Assembly (NCBI GenBank): GCA_023701385.1
Contig: JAMPXC010000009.1
Coordinates: 1 to 64,000, forward strand
Source of the DNA: Pseudobdellovibrio sp.
GTDB lineage: Bacteria > Bdellovibrionota > Bdellovibrionia > Bdellovibrionales > Bdellovibrionaceae
Length of the DNA: 64,000 nt
Direction of reading: 5' to 3'
Shown here: positions 15,128 to 24,069 of the stretch, piece after piece
How the letters are laid out: each line of letters starts with the position of its first letter
How positions within the stretch are numbered: position 1 is the stretch's first letter
Program-made: the position numbers and the translations under genes
Notes under the pieces: model-generated
What the model saw: only the letters and a program-made list of their open reading frames with translations
The model's database searches: none
Told to the model about the DNA's origin: nothing

Positions 15128-16126
15128 ATGAAAAAGACGATTTTAAGTGGAAGTACAGTAACTGGCGATTTAACTCTTGGTAACTATATCGGAGCCATCA
15201 ACACTTGGACACAGTTACAAGATGAGTACGACTGCTTATATTTCTTAGCGGATCTTCACGCTTTAACAGTGCACCAAGACCCTGAAGTTCTTCGGCAACG
15301 TACACACAGCTTTTTTGCGCAGTACTTGGCACTTGGTCTTGATCCTAAGAAAAACATTATCTTTGCTCAATCACAAGTTCCTCAACACACAGAGCTTTCT
15401 TGGATTTTAACTTGCTTAACACCAATGGGTTATCTAAACCGCATGACTCAGTTTAAAGAAAAAGCAGAAAAGCATGTGAAAAACATCAATGCGGGTTTAT
15501 TCACTTATCCGGTGTTAATGGCGGCCGATATTCTTTTATACCAAGCTGACTTAGTTCCGGTGGGAGAAGACCAAAAGCAGCACTTAGAACTATGCCGCGA
15601 TCTTGTGGGCTATTTTGAAAATCGTTATGGTAAAGGTATTTTTAAAATGCCAGAACCGATGATCGGTAAAACTGGCGCTCGTATTATGTCGTTACAAGAC
15701 CCGACTAAAAAAATGTCGAAGTCTGATGAAAACGACAAAAACCGTATTTCAATTATCGACGACGCTAAAGCGATCGAGAAAAAATTTAAATCAGCAGCCA
15801 CTGATTCTGGTTCTGAAATTAAATACGATGTTGAAAATAAAGGCGGTGTTTCAAACTTACTGACAATCTACTCAGTCTTAAGCGGAAAAACGATCGAACA
15901 ACTTGAAAACGAATACGTTGGAAAAATGTACGGTCATTTAAAAGTTGATTTAGCGAATGTTGTGATTCAAAAACTTGGCCCGGTAAAAGCTAAGTATGAT
16001 GATTTAATGAAAAACCGTGATTACTTAGATCAATTATTAGTTGAAGGTGCTGAACGTGCCGAAGCTCGCGCTGAAGATACGATTAAAAAAGTTTACGAAA
16101 CTGTTGGTCTTGTAAGACGCAGATAA
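15128..16126 (+). CDS. trpS: Tryptophanyl-tRNA synthetase
   Basis: Class I synthetase charging tRNA-Trp, 332 aa, normal length. The N-terminus SGSTVTGDLTLGNYIGAI carries the HIGH-equivalent TLGNYIGA, GEDQKQHLELCRDL lines the tryptophan site, and KKMSKSDEND is the KMSKS loop. Homodimeric cytoplasmic enzyme. No strong Shine-Dalgarno; TACAGT lies about ten bases upstream, so a short or absent leader is possible. The alpha/beta hydrolase gene follows after seven bases with its own AAGG, forming a likely operon of three with the MBL gene. Confidence 0.96.
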   Translation: MKKTILSGSTVTGDLTLGNYIGAINTWTQLQDEYDCLYFLADLHALTVHQDPEVLRQRTHSFFAQYLALGLDPKKNIIFAQSQVPQHTELSWILTCLTPMGYLNRMTQFKEKAEKHVKNINAGLFTYPVLMAADILLYQADLVPVGEDQKQHLELCRDLVGYFENRYGKGIFKMPEPMIGKTGARIMSLQDPTKKMSKSDENDKNRISIIDDAKAIEKKFKSAATDSGSEIKYDVENKGGVSNLLTIYSVLSGKTIEQLENEYVGKMYGHLKVDLANVVIQKLGPVKAKYDDLMKNRDYLDQLLVEGAERAEARAEDTIKKVYETVGLVRRR

Positions 16127-16133
16127 GGTTTTT

Positions 16134-16904
16134 ATGGCTACTGATAAATATTTAGATATTCACGGTGGCCAAGTCTTTGTTCGCATTTGGAAAAAAAATA
16201 ATAATTTAATTCCGGTGATCATGCTTCACGACTCTTTGGGTTGTGTGGAGACTTGGCGTGATTTTCCGGAGAAACTTTCGCAACATCTCAATCGCACCGT
16301 GATTGTTTATGACCGCTTAGGTTTCGGGAAATCTTCAGAGCGCATAGCGCCGCCGAGTTACGGTTTTATCGAAGAAGAATCTAAGATCATCGCGAAGATT
16401 TCACAAGCTTTAGAACTTAACGAATATATTCTGTTTGGTTATAGCGTGGGCGGAGCTATGAGCTTAATCGCCGCTAAAAACAATCCGCAATGCAAAGCTG
16501 TGATCAGCGAATCAGCGCAAGTCTTTGTTGAAGAACAAACTAAAGCTGGAATTTTAAACGCCATAGCTTTTTATCAAGACCCCGCAAAATTTGATAAATT
16601 AAAAAAATATCACGACGGAAAAACCACTTGGGTTTTTAAAGCCTGGACTGAAACTTGGTTAGCCCCGGAATTTGCTAACTGGAGTTTACTTCCGTACTTA
16701 CCTGATGTTCTTTGTCCGGTCTTGGTTATTCATGGTGATAAAGACGAATACGGTTCATTAGCTTTTGCTGACGGAATTGCCACAACTGTTGCCGGAAACT
16801 CTAAAAAAGTTATTTTACACAACTGTGGTCATGTTCCGCATCGCGAGCAGGAAACAGAAGTTTTATCTGAAGTTAAGTTATTTTTAGATCACACATGCCC
16901 GTAA
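16134..16904 (+). CDS. Alpha/beta hydrolase
   Basis: 256-aa cytoplasmic hydrolase. VIMLHDSLGCVETWRDFPEK is the oxyanion-hole region, FGYSVGGAMS the nucleophile elbow (Ser in G-Y-S-V-G), VIHGDKDEYG holds the acid and NCGHVPHREQ the catalytic His. All three parts of the triad are present, so it is probably active. The fold group includes esterases, lactonases and C-C hydrolases; the substrate is not deducible. The 3' end overlaps the next gene by ten bases, so the two are translationally linked. Confidence 0.85.
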   Translation: MATDKYLDIHGGQVFVRIWKKNNNLIPVIMLHDSLGCVETWRDFPEKLSQHLNRTVIVYDRLGFGKSSERIAPPSYGFIEEESKIIAKISQALELNEYILFGYSVGGAMSLIAAKNNPQCKAVISESAQVFVEEQTKAGILNAIAFYQDPAKFDKLKKYHDGKTTWVFKAWTETWLAPEFANWSLLPYLPDVLCPVLVIHGDKDEYGSLAFADGIATTVAGNSKKVILHNCGHVPHREQETEVLSEVKLFLDHTCP

Positions 16905-18208
16905 CAATTTCGCGTATTCTTCATGCTGGTTACGAATTTAAAACTGACAAGGCTCAGATTTTTTTCGATCCGATTTTTGAAAACCCATTTAGCCACAACT
17001 GTTATGCTTTCCCGGAAATTCAGTTTGATCTTGATCAAATTAAAAACCTAAAGCCTGATGCCGTTTTTATTTCCCACCATCACGATGATCATTGTTCGTT
17101 TGAAAGTTTAAATTTATTAAATCGCGATATTCCGATTTACATGTACTGCGTGCATGACAAGATGTTTACGCTTATTCGTGACTTAGGGTTTAAAAATGTT
17201 CACCCGCTTGAACTAGATAAATCTGTCAGGGTGGCAGGTTTGGAAGTTATACCCCGCCGGGCGCTTGACCGTGATGTTGATTGTCTTTTTCAGATTAAGT
17301 CGCAGGGTCTAAATATTTTAAATGTCGTTGATTCGTGGATTGATGAAGAGACTATGGATTTATTAATCCAGCAAAAGCCGTGGGATTTAATCTGCTGGCC
17401 GTTTCAAACCATGCGTGAGGTTGAAGTCCTATCGCCAAAGCGGTATAAGGCTGCGCCGCAAACATTGCCCTCGGAGTGGCTTACGCAATTAAAACTACTC
17501 AATCCTAAAATCGTTATTCCAAGTTCTTGCCAATTTCAGATGGAATCATGGTCTTGGTATAACGAAGCTTTTTTTCCGATCACATACAAACAATTTTCTC
17601 GCGAAGTGACTGCAGTTTTGCCTGAAGTACAGATTCAACGTTTAAACCCCGGCAAATCAATTCTCTTAAGCAAAGAAAGTTTAACTGAAACCATGCCGCT
17701 TAAGTGGATAACACCCATTGGTGATCAAGATAGTGATTACAAATATGATTTAAATGTTACTCCGCAAAAAACCGAAGTCATTGCTCAACACTTTCCAGCA
17801 TTAACTTTAACTGAACAAAAAAGAGTTGAAGAGTTTTGTAAATCAGAAATTTTAGCTAAACACCAAGAACTTGGCCCGTCGGCTGATCCTCACTTTATTA
17901 AACCACGTATTTGGGAGCTTTCGTTATTCAATAACCAAGGCCAAAAGAAAACTTATTATTACCGTTTAGAAGAAGATAATTTACAGCTTCTCACTCAGAT
18001 TCCAGCGCAAGTTGACTGGTTTACAGAAGTTTCCGAGCAAAAGTTATTTGCAGCTTTAGAGTTAGGCGAATCATTAACTTCGATGTATTTGCGTATTACG
18101 TGCGAAAACGATGATGTGGATATTATCGAAGATCCGTTGATTCGTTCATTATTTAGCGAAGGCTTTGCGAGCTATCAGAAAGCTCAATTGAAAAAAATTA
18201 AATCTTAG
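16895..18208 (+). CDS. MBL-fold metallohydrolase with C-terminal extension
   Basis: 437 aa. The N-terminal 230 residues are a UlaG-like metallo-beta-lactamase fold: the metal-binding string SHHHDDHCSF (about 64-73), a later LNVVDSWID strand and VIPSSCQFQMESW. The remaining 200 residues are a separate helical/beta domain I do not recognise. Family members hydrolyse phosphoesters, lactones or amides with two metals. It overlaps the upstream hydrolase by ten bases and the convergent slyX by four. Confidence 0.75.
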   Translation: MPVTISRILHAGYEFKTDKAQIFFDPIFENPFSHNCYAFPEIQFDLDQIKNLKPDAVFISHHHDDHCSFESLNLLNRDIPIYMYCVHDKMFTLIRDLGFKNVHPLELDKSVRVAGLEVIPRRALDRDVDCLFQIKSQGLNILNVVDSWIDEETMDLLIQQKPWDLICWPFQTMREVEVLSPKRYKAAPQTLPSEWLTQLKLLNPKIVIPSSCQFQMESWSWYNEAFFPITYKQFSREVTAVLPEVQIQRLNPGKSILLSKESLTETMPLKWITPIGDQDSDYKYDLNVTPQKTEVIAQHFPALTLTEQKRVEEFCKSEILAKHQELGPSADPHFIKPRIWELSLFNNQGQKKTYYYRLEEDNLQLLTQIPAQVDWFTEVSEQKLFAALELGESLTSMYLRITCENDDVDIIEDPLIRSLFSEGFASYQKAQLKKIKS

Positions 18209-18411
18209 TAATGAGGTGGCTTTTCATGGCCGCGAATTTCATTATCACCGCTTTGAAAAGACTGAATTTGAATTTTTAATAATTCTAAGTTTTTTTCAAG
18301 CGCAATGATTAACTTATCTTGCTTATAAACAACATCGCTTAGATCTTCGATAGTTTTATCTTGATAAGCAATTTTAGTTTCTAATTCGATCAGGCGCTGT
18401 TCGATATCCAT
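18205..18411 (-). CDS. slyX: SlyX family protein
   Basis: 68-aa coiled-coil protein. MDIEQRLIELETKIAYQDKT, followed by IEDLSDVV, and the C-terminal PPHY are the signature of SlyX. The whole protein is heptad-like helix. I place the start at the ATG preceded by TAAGG; an in-frame TTG five codons earlier is less likely. The biochemical role of SlyX is unknown in any species. The gene overlaps the MBL-fold gene tail-to-tail by four bases. Confidence 0.9.
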   Translation of the reverse strand: MDIEQRLIELETKIAYQDKTIEDLSDVVYKQDKLIIALEKNLELLKIQIQSFQSGDNEIRGHEKPPHY

Positions 18412-18428
18412 AGCCTTATAAAACAAGA

Positions 18429-18465
18429 ATGCGGCTAAAGATCAATCTTTAATCTTTAGCCGCAT
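18429..18465 (-). terminator. Perfect 14-pair hairpin terminator
   Basis: ATGCGGCTAAAGAT (18429-18442) and ATCTTTAGCCGCAT (18452-18465) pair perfectly around a nine-base loop. On the minus strand CTTGTTTTAT follows. It should end the transcript of the 18490-18852 gene before slyX. Confidence 0.7.
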
Positions 18466-18489
18466 CAAAATTACCGTATTTTAACAGTG

Positions 18490-18852
18490 CTAATAGGTTG
18501 AATTAGGCACTGTTTGCGGAGCTGTTGTATCTGGCGCTACTGTTCCTGAGGCCGGTGCACGAGCACGGCGGTTACGCATATCTCCTCGTTCAGCTTCTCT
18601 TGCATCACGGGCTGGGTCCATCGGATCCATGGTTGTAACTTCACTAGGAGCTGTTTCATCTACGCCGGCCGTGCCACCGCCCGTAGTCGCTGTTGGGGTT
18701 GTGTTAGTTGTTGTGCGTGTTGCACTGACAGCCTCTGTTGCAGAACCAAGAGCTGCACCGTTGGCTTGTGGTTGAGCCTGAGCTAAAACCCAGGCACTGT
18801 AGGTACTTGTTAATAGAACTACAATATATTTTATATTACGTTTTAACTGCAT
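18490..18852 (-). CDS. Exported low-complexity protein, 120 aa
   Basis: A signal peptide (basic MQLKRNIK, hydrophobic core, VLAQA cleavage site) sends it out of the cytoplasm. The mature part is low-complexity, rich in Thr, Ala, Pro and Gly (TTTNTTPTATTGGGTAG), with a charged patch DPARDAREAERGDMRNRRAR in the middle. No Cys and no domain recognised; likely disordered. It follows the DUF4142 gene by 22 bases and should share its sigma-54-like promoter. A strong terminator follows. Confidence 0.65.
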   Translation of the reverse strand: MQLKRNIKYIVVLLTSTYSAWVLAQAQPQANGAALGSATEAVSATRTTTNTTPTATTGGGTAGVDETAPSEVTTMDPMDPARDAREAERGDMRNRRARAPASGTVAPDTTAPQTVPNSTY

Positions 18853-18874
18853 TATTCACCTCTTTTTCAGTTGT

Positions 18875-19444
18875 TTACTTAACCATAGCTTGCACTTCTT
18901 TGGCGTGAGCGAGATGTACCGTGATCGCATCACGCGTTTTTTCTAAGTGGGCTTTATAAGCCATGTTTTGTGCACTTTCGATTAAAGACTCGACCGTATT
19001 TAAAGCTTTTTCATGCATAGCCACTTGTTGATCCATATAAGCGCGGTCGAAATCATCTTTAGCTGTTTTTTTAAGAGTCATTTCAGCATCTTCGGCTTGT
19101 GCTTCTAAAGACTTACTCATGTCTGTTTTTTTAAAGTCGAAATCTTGTTTTCGCGCCACACGCTTTGTGTCTTTTTCATTTTGTTTGTGTTGATCGACCA
19201 TCATTTTTGCGTAATCTTTCACTTGTTTATTTGTAGCTTTGCGTTTTGCTAACTGACCGATATCGATTTCACCTTCATTTAAAGTCACCATCACCTCTGC
19301 ACTTTCACCATCAGAATAAGCCACGGGCATGGTACTCGAAGTTTTAGCCATCATATCTGTTGTTGTATCATCAGCGCTGACTGGCTTTACATAGCCGAAT
19401 GTAAGCATTAACAGCGTCAGCATGGATAATAATAGTTTTTTCAT
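18875..19444 (-). CDS. DUF4142 (ferritin-like fold) periplasmic protein
   Basis: 189 aa with a signal peptide (MKKLLLSMLTLLMLTFGYVK, cleavage near VSA-DD). The helical mature part shows DUF4142 features: IGQLAKRKATNKQVKDYAKM, then VDQHKQNEKD, DRAYMDQQVAMHEKALNTVE and a last helix ending HLAHAKEVQAM. The paired His/Glu helices resemble a ferritin-like bundle. In other bacteria DUF4142 proteins are linked to envelope stress or stationary phase, without known biochemistry. AGGAGG lies before the ATG and a good sigma-54-like site lies farther upstream. Operon with the 120-aa exported protein. Confidence 0.85.
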   Translation of the reverse strand: MKKLLLSMLTLLMLTFGYVKPVSADDTTTDMMAKTSSTMPVAYSDGESAEVMVTLNEGEIDIGQLAKRKATNKQVKDYAKMMVDQHKQNEKDTKRVARKQDFDFKKTDMSKSLEAQAEDAEMTLKKTAKDDFDRAYMDQQVAMHEKALNTVESLIESAQNMAYKAHLEKTRDAITVHLAHAKEVQAMVK

Positions 19445-19495
19445 TTGAACTTCCTCCTTGAGATTTTGTTTTGTCGCACAAACTCAAAAAAAGGT

Positions 19496-19511
19496 TGCAA
19501 GGTTTTAGCCA
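19496..19511 (-). promoter_or_regulatory. Sigma-54-like promoter for DUF4142 operon
   Basis: On the minus strand TGGCTAAAACCTTGCA: GG at 19510-19509, ten bases, GC at 19498-19497, matching TGGC and TTGCA of the consensus. RNA would begin about 40 bases before the ATG at 19444. Confidence 0.6.
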
Positions 19512-19588
19512 AAAGATGTGGGGTTTATTACCTCGAAAATGAAAATTTAATTTGGTTTACGACACATAACAGTGCTAGTCTTTGACCC

Positions 19589-20014
19589 ATGAATTCATGG
19601 GTCAGTTTTCTTCCAGCACTTTTAGGCGTAGTCGTTGTTTTACAAGCAGGACTGAATAAAAAAATTTCTGCCGTATGGGGAATCAGCGGCGCTGTTTTAT
19701 TGAATGCTTTAGTGTTTTTAGTGATCGCCATGGTTGCTTACTTTTTTGTGCCTAATATGAAAGGCAACATTGAACTTAAAAATTTTAACTGGTGGTATTT
19801 AGTTCCTGGAACACTAGGTTGTATTCTTGTGTTTGGTGGTCCCATGGCCATTATGCGCTGGGGAGCGGTTCACACTTTTATTTTAATTATTTCAGCACAA
19901 CTTTTAGCTAGCTTAGTTTGGGATTCGCAAATTGAAGGTATGCCTGTATCAACAATGCGTATCGCAGGTATTGCCCTAGCTTGGATCGGTGCAGTTCTGG
20001 TATGCAAGGCCTAG
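19589..20014 (+). CDS. DMT-superfamily YdcZ (DUF606) membrane protein
   Basis: 141 aa with about five hydrophobic segments, matching the YdcZ/DUF606 half-size members of the drug/metabolite transporter superfamily. Indicative parts are LPALLGVVVVLQAGLNKKIS near the N-terminus, WWYLVPGTLGCILVFGG, and the last helix GIALAWIGAVLVCKA. Substrate unknown. TTGACCC lies directly before the ATG with no Shine-Dalgarno, so it may be leaderless. The next gene begins inside this one (13-base overlap). Confidence 0.8.
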   Translation: MNSWVSFLPALLGVVVVLQAGLNKKISAVWGISGAVLLNALVFLVIAMVAYFFVPNMKGNIELKNFNWWYLVPGTLGCILVFGGPMAIMRWGAVHTFILIISAQLLASLVWDSQIEGMPVSTMRIAGIALAWIGAVLVCKA

Positions 20015-20910
20015 TCAGCTACTACGCCACTATTCAATCGTTAGTTGAAGTAGGCCTCGGAAGTTTTTTACACGCCTTTCATATTCCTTTTTCTGGCCAC
20101 GCGCTTTCGTTAAATCAAGGGTTGATCTTAACCCAAGCTTGTCAAAAAACTGAAAGCCGCAAAGAAGCCGTAACAGCTACAAATGGCATTTCAATTATCA
20201 CAGCGATTCTAAAATCACTTTCTCCCATTGGAAAACGTTTAACCCCGATGCTTGCAATCAGCATGCAGGGTTTTTTATTTTCTTTTGGTATTTTACTTCT
20301 AGGAAACAACATCTTAGGAATGATTTTAGGAATAAGCCTACTATCACTTTGGGGATTTGCGCAGCCGTTACTATTTGCTTATTTATTTTTTGGTGAGAAA
20401 TTATTTTTAGCTGTTGAAAAACTTTGGCTTGATATCGCAGAAAAACTTTCGCTATCACCTGAGTACGGCTTACGCATTTTAATTGGCTTTGTGCTACTTA
20501 AAGTGCTTTTATCGTGGGTCGTGGCTTTTATCGGTTGGAAGTATCCAACTTGGATTACAGAGAAGTACTTTACAAAAATCATGAAGTACAAAGACTTAAC
20601 GACAAAAAGTTTAAAGAATAAAAAATCATTAAGTGCCACACGGGGCGCTTTAAAAGATCTTTTAAATCCATGGATGATTTTATCGATGGCCTTAACCATC
20701 GCCTTTATGCTGTTAACTGAAAAATCAGATTACTTTCAGGTCTTTATTTACTCGCTACGAGTTATCGCCATCGCTTATTTAGTATTTTTCGTCCTGCGTG
20801 CGTTTCCACAAAGCTGGATCAAAAAAGTGCTTACGTCTTTTCCCACTTTATCAAAGACTGTTGACCGTTTACTTGATCGCGAACCTGAATCAACTGACCA
20901 GCAATACTAA
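20002..20910 (+). CDS. Multi-span membrane protein, 302 aa
   Basis: Start taken at ATG 20002 (MQGLVSYYATIQSLVEVGLG), overlapping the DMT gene by 13 bases, which implies translational coupling. About six to seven hydrophobic segments are visible, with a cytoplasmic-looking Lys-rich loop (KYKDLTTKSLKNKKSLSATR). An early segment HIPFSGHALSLNQGLILTQA looks like a conserved pore or ligand element. I do not recognise the family; an inner-membrane transporter or accessory component is likely. Its last 80 bases overlap, in antisense, the end of xdhC. Confidence 0.65.
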   Translation: MQGLVSYYATIQSLVEVGLGSFLHAFHIPFSGHALSLNQGLILTQACQKTESRKEAVTATNGISIITAILKSLSPIGKRLTPMLAISMQGFLFSFGILLLGNNILGMILGISLLSLWGFAQPLLFAYLFFGEKLFLAVEKLWLDIAEKLSLSPEYGLRILIGFVLLKVLLSWVVAFIGWKYPTWITEKYFTKIMKYKDLTTKSLKNKKSLSATRGALKDLLNPWMILSMALTIAFMLLTEKSDYFQVFIYSLRVIAIAYLVFFVLRAFPQSWIKKVLTSFPTLSKTVDRLLDREPESTDQQY

Positions 20911-21640
20911 TTGCAATCTCGTAAGGGTCGTTTTGCCCAAGCGGAATCCCTATCGGACAATGAAAGTCTTTAAGCGCATCCGCACTAATACCGAATTCTT
21001 GTAATTCTTTGCGTAGTCGCATGCCTTTAACTTTACTACCCATGTTTCCGATATACGGCGCCTCTGGGTGAACCGTGAAAAGCTTTTTTAAAATCGGTAG
21101 ATCCATCGCATGACCTTGAGTCATGATCACAAAAAATGAATTCTTATCCAGCGTTTCAACAACACTTGGTGGATCTTCAGAATGAATTTTCTTTAAGTTA
21201 AAAGATTCAGGTAATTTATCAAGCCACTCAGTGCGGTTATCTACACAGGTGATTTGGCAATTCAGATTTAATAAAACACGAATCAACGCTTGCGCTACAT
21301 GCCCAGCCCCGAAAACTACAATAGGCCAGGTGGTATAACGGTGAACTTCAAAAAGATAAGTGATTTCCCCACCGCAGCTCATGCTGATATCTTTTTGTAA
21401 ATTCCACGTGATCAGCTCAGGGCCTGTTTTGTTTTCTTTTAATAAACTTTGTGAATGCACGATGGCTTTAGCTTCAACGCGGCCACCGCCTACAGTGCCC
21501 CAATGAAGGCCATTTTCTAAAATAATAGCTTTAGCCCCGGCATCTTGCGGAGCTGATCCCCGAGATCCGATAACAGTTACAACCACAAATGATTGCGCTG
21601 CATTTTTTAATTCAAAAGCAACATCGAAATAAGTTTTCAT
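20831..21640 (-). CDS. xdhC: XdhC, molybdenum-cofactor insertion chaperone
   Basis: 269 aa, the XdhC/CoxI family chaperone that binds and sulfurates the molybdenum cofactor and delivers it to xanthine dehydrogenase. VVVTVIGSRGSAPQDAGAKA and GTVGGGRVEAKAI are the N-terminal family motifs, CGGEITYLFE includes the conserved Cys, and VFGAGHVAQALIRVL starts the C-terminal Rossmann domain. Its start overlaps the xdhB stop as TAATG. The 3' end runs 80 bases into the convergent membrane gene. Confidence 0.93.
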   Translation of the reverse strand: MKTYFDVAFELKNAAQSFVVVTVIGSRGSAPQDAGAKAIILENGLHWGTVGGGRVEAKAIVHSQSLLKENKTGPELITWNLQKDISMSCGGEITYLFEVHRYTTWPIVVFGAGHVAQALIRVLLNLNCQITCVDNRTEWLDKLPESFNLKKIHSEDPPSVVETLDKNSFFVIMTQGHAMDLPILKKLFTVHPEAPYIGNMGSKVKGMRLRKELQEFGISADALKDFHCPIGIPLGQNDPYEIAISIAGQLIQVRDQVNGQQSLIKWEKT

Positions 21641-24069
21641 TATTTCTTAGTCCACTTTTTGAAAAGCTCTGGGTGCATTGCTTTTAAAATTTCTTCATTT
21701 GTCGCTGGCAATTCCATGTGCGGGTATTTCAATTTATACGGCGATAGACGCTTCATCGCATCGTGAATCGCTGTCCACACGCTTAAGCATAATAGTAACG
21801 GCGGCTCACCGGCAGCTTTTGTTCCGCGAACGTTTGGTTTATTTTCGTTATTGTTTAATAAACGCACGTTAAAAATTCTTGGCGTATCTTGAATATTCGG
21901 AATTTTATACGTACTTGGCGCATGTGATAATAAAAAACCATTTTTATAGAATAACTTTTCAGTTGTTACCCACCCCATACCTTGAATAAAAGCACCCGTA
22001 ACTTGGCCTAAATCAAGACCTTCGTTAATCGGTCGTCCTAAATCCATAATGATATCGGCACGAGTGACTTTAGCTTCGCCTGTATCGCGATCAATACTTA
22101 CTTCAGAACAAGCTGCACCTTGAGTAAAATATAAAAACGCTGTGCCTTTACCCGTGAGTTTATTAAACGATAACCCAGGAAACTTATAGTGAGCGTATTC
22201 GCTTAAAGCAATACGGTTATGGTAAGCTTCAACAATTAACGAATGAAATGTCATGCGTTTTTCTGGATGCTTCGCTGAAAAAACTTGGCCATCTTTAAAA
22301 CTGATACCGTGGTATTCAGCAATACCTGAATTCCACTCTGCCCCTTCATTCGGATCATTCGTTAAATGCGCATTTTTAACTTCAACTTCTTCTTGTGTTC
22401 CAAGGCCTGCTGTATGACGCGCCCACTGACTTTCTGGAATATCAAAAAGTTTAAGCGCTAATTCACTTAAACGCATTTTAATACGGCGAACCGCTAAGAT
22501 TGCAGCGGCGCCGTTTAAATCTGTTCCTGATGAAGCGGCTGTTGGTGAGGTGTTCGCATTTTTATCTGTTGATGTCGGCATCATACGAACTGCACTACGC
22601 TTTAATCCTAGCTCTGAAGCGATTAATTCAGAAATACGGGCATTCACACCCTGACCCATTTCAGTCGCGCCTGTCGTGGCTTGTAATGTGCCATCACGGT
22701 GAATGATTACTAAAGCATTGGCCTGATTTAAAAAACGTGTGGTGAATGAAATACCAAACTTAACAGGCGTTAACGATAAGCCTTTAAGCGGAAGCGAGCG
22801 ATCTGTTAAAGCTTTAATATTATGCGCTTCAATTTCTTTACGGCGTGCTACGTAGTTACTTTCTTTTTCTAAATCACTTAAAAGTCTTGGCAGACAGTTA
22901 TTTTCGACAACTTGATCGTAGTGTGTGATGTTTCTTCCGCCTTCGTCAGTGTAGCAATTTAGTTTTCTGATTTCTAAAGGATCTTTTCCTAAGTAGTGGG
23001 CGACTTCTTCAACGATTTTTTCAATCATCGCCACACCTTTTGGCCCACCAAAACCACGAAACGCTGTGTGCGGGTGATAATTCGTACGGCACACTTGCCC
23101 CGTTACGCGAAGATGCGGAATATAGTACGCGTTATCTGAATGAAGCATCGCACGCTCCATAATCGATGTCGAAAGATCGGCGTAAGCTCCGCCATCAGAA
23201 TAAAGTTTCGCATCAAGAGCTGTGATACAGCCATTGTCATCAAAACCTACGTTATAAAAAACTTCAAAGGGATTACGTTTACCCGTCATCACCATGTCGT
23301 CGTCTTTTGTCAGTACAATACGAGCCGGGGCATTTAACTTTTGTGCCACCAAGGCCGCATAAGCCGCAATCGGAGCCGCTTGTGATTCTTTACCACCGAA
23401 GCCTCCGCCCATACGTTTTACGATAACAGTAACATCTTTAGAACCAAGACCAAGACCGTGCGAAACCACGTGCTGGCATTCGGTAGGATGTTGTGAAGAA
23501 GAATGAACTTCAATCTGTCCGTCTTCTTTTGGATAAGCGATAGCTACATTGCTTTCTAAATAGAAATGATCCGCTCCGCGAATAACCAATGAGTTTTCAA
23601 GTTTATTCGGCGCAGACGCTAAAGCTTTTTCAACTTCACCGCGCTCAATTTTACGAGAGCCTGCGATAAACGATTCAAGTGAGATCGCATCTTGCACTGA
23701 TAACACCGCTGGTTTTACTTCGTAGGTAACTTCAATTAACGCTTTAGCTACAGCTGCTGTATCTGGATGAGTTGCCGCAATTAAAGCGATGGCTTCACCA
23801 GCAAAGTTCACTTCAGTTTCAGCTAACAGTGGTTGGTCTTGAAAAATCGTACCCCATATATTGTGGTGAAAGTCTTTACCTAAAAAGATGCCTTTAACAC
23901 CAGGTGATTTTAACGCTTTATCAATATTGATTTTTTTAATCTTAGCCTTGGCGTGGGGGCTGTAAAGCACATCGACAAAAAGCTCATTTGATAACTTAGC
24001 ACGGTCATCAACGAATTCACTGCGACCCGTAACATGCGTGTGAGCTGAATCATGAGGAAGATTACTCAT
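21640..24069 (-). CDS. xdhB: Xanthine dehydrogenase, molybdopterin-binding subunit
   Basis: Catalytic large subunit oxidising hypoxanthine/xanthine to urate, 809 aa. Motifs include the N-terminal aldehyde oxidase/XDH a/b hammerhead region, RMGGGFGGKES and RTNYHPHTAFRGFGGPKG for the molybdopterin cofactor, ATTGATEMGQGVNARI, and GTKAAGEPPLLL, carrying the conserved Glu that activates water. Length and two-subunit arrangement fit the bacterial XdhAB type rather than the three-subunit type. It overlaps xdhA by eight bases and is coupled to xdhC, a compact operon. Confidence 0.95.
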   Translation of the reverse strand: MSNLPHDSAHTHVTGRSEFVDDRAKLSNELFVDVLYSPHAKAKIKKINIDKALKSPGVKGIFLGKDFHHNIWGTIFQDQPLLAETEVNFAGEAIALIAATHPDTAAVAKALIEVTYEVKPAVLSVQDAISLESFIAGSRKIERGEVEKALASAPNKLENSLVIRGADHFYLESNVAIAYPKEDGQIEVHSSSQHPTECQHVVSHGLGLGSKDVTVIVKRMGGGFGGKESQAAPIAAYAALVAQKLNAPARIVLTKDDDMVMTGKRNPFEVFYNVGFDDNGCITALDAKLYSDGGAYADLSTSIMERAMLHSDNAYYIPHLRVTGQVCRTNYHPHTAFRGFGGPKGVAMIEKIVEEVAHYLGKDPLEIRKLNCYTDEGGRNITHYDQVVENNCLPRLLSDLEKESNYVARRKEIEAHNIKALTDRSLPLKGLSLTPVKFGISFTTRFLNQANALVIIHRDGTLQATTGATEMGQGVNARISELIASELGLKRSAVRMMPTSTDKNANTSPTAASSGTDLNGAAAILAVRRIKMRLSELALKLFDIPESQWARHTAGLGTQEEVEVKNAHLTNDPNEGAEWNSGIAEYHGISFKDGQVFSAKHPEKRMTFHSLIVEAYHNRIALSEYAHYKFPGLSFNKLTGKGTAFLYFTQGAACSEVSIDRDTGEAKVTRADIIMDLGRPINEGLDLGQVTGAFIQGMGWVTTEKLFYKNGFLLSHAPSTYKIPNIQDTPRIFNVRLLNNNENKPNVRGTKAAGEPPLLLCLSVWTAIHDAMKRLSPYKLKYPHMELPATNEEILKAMHPELFKKWTKK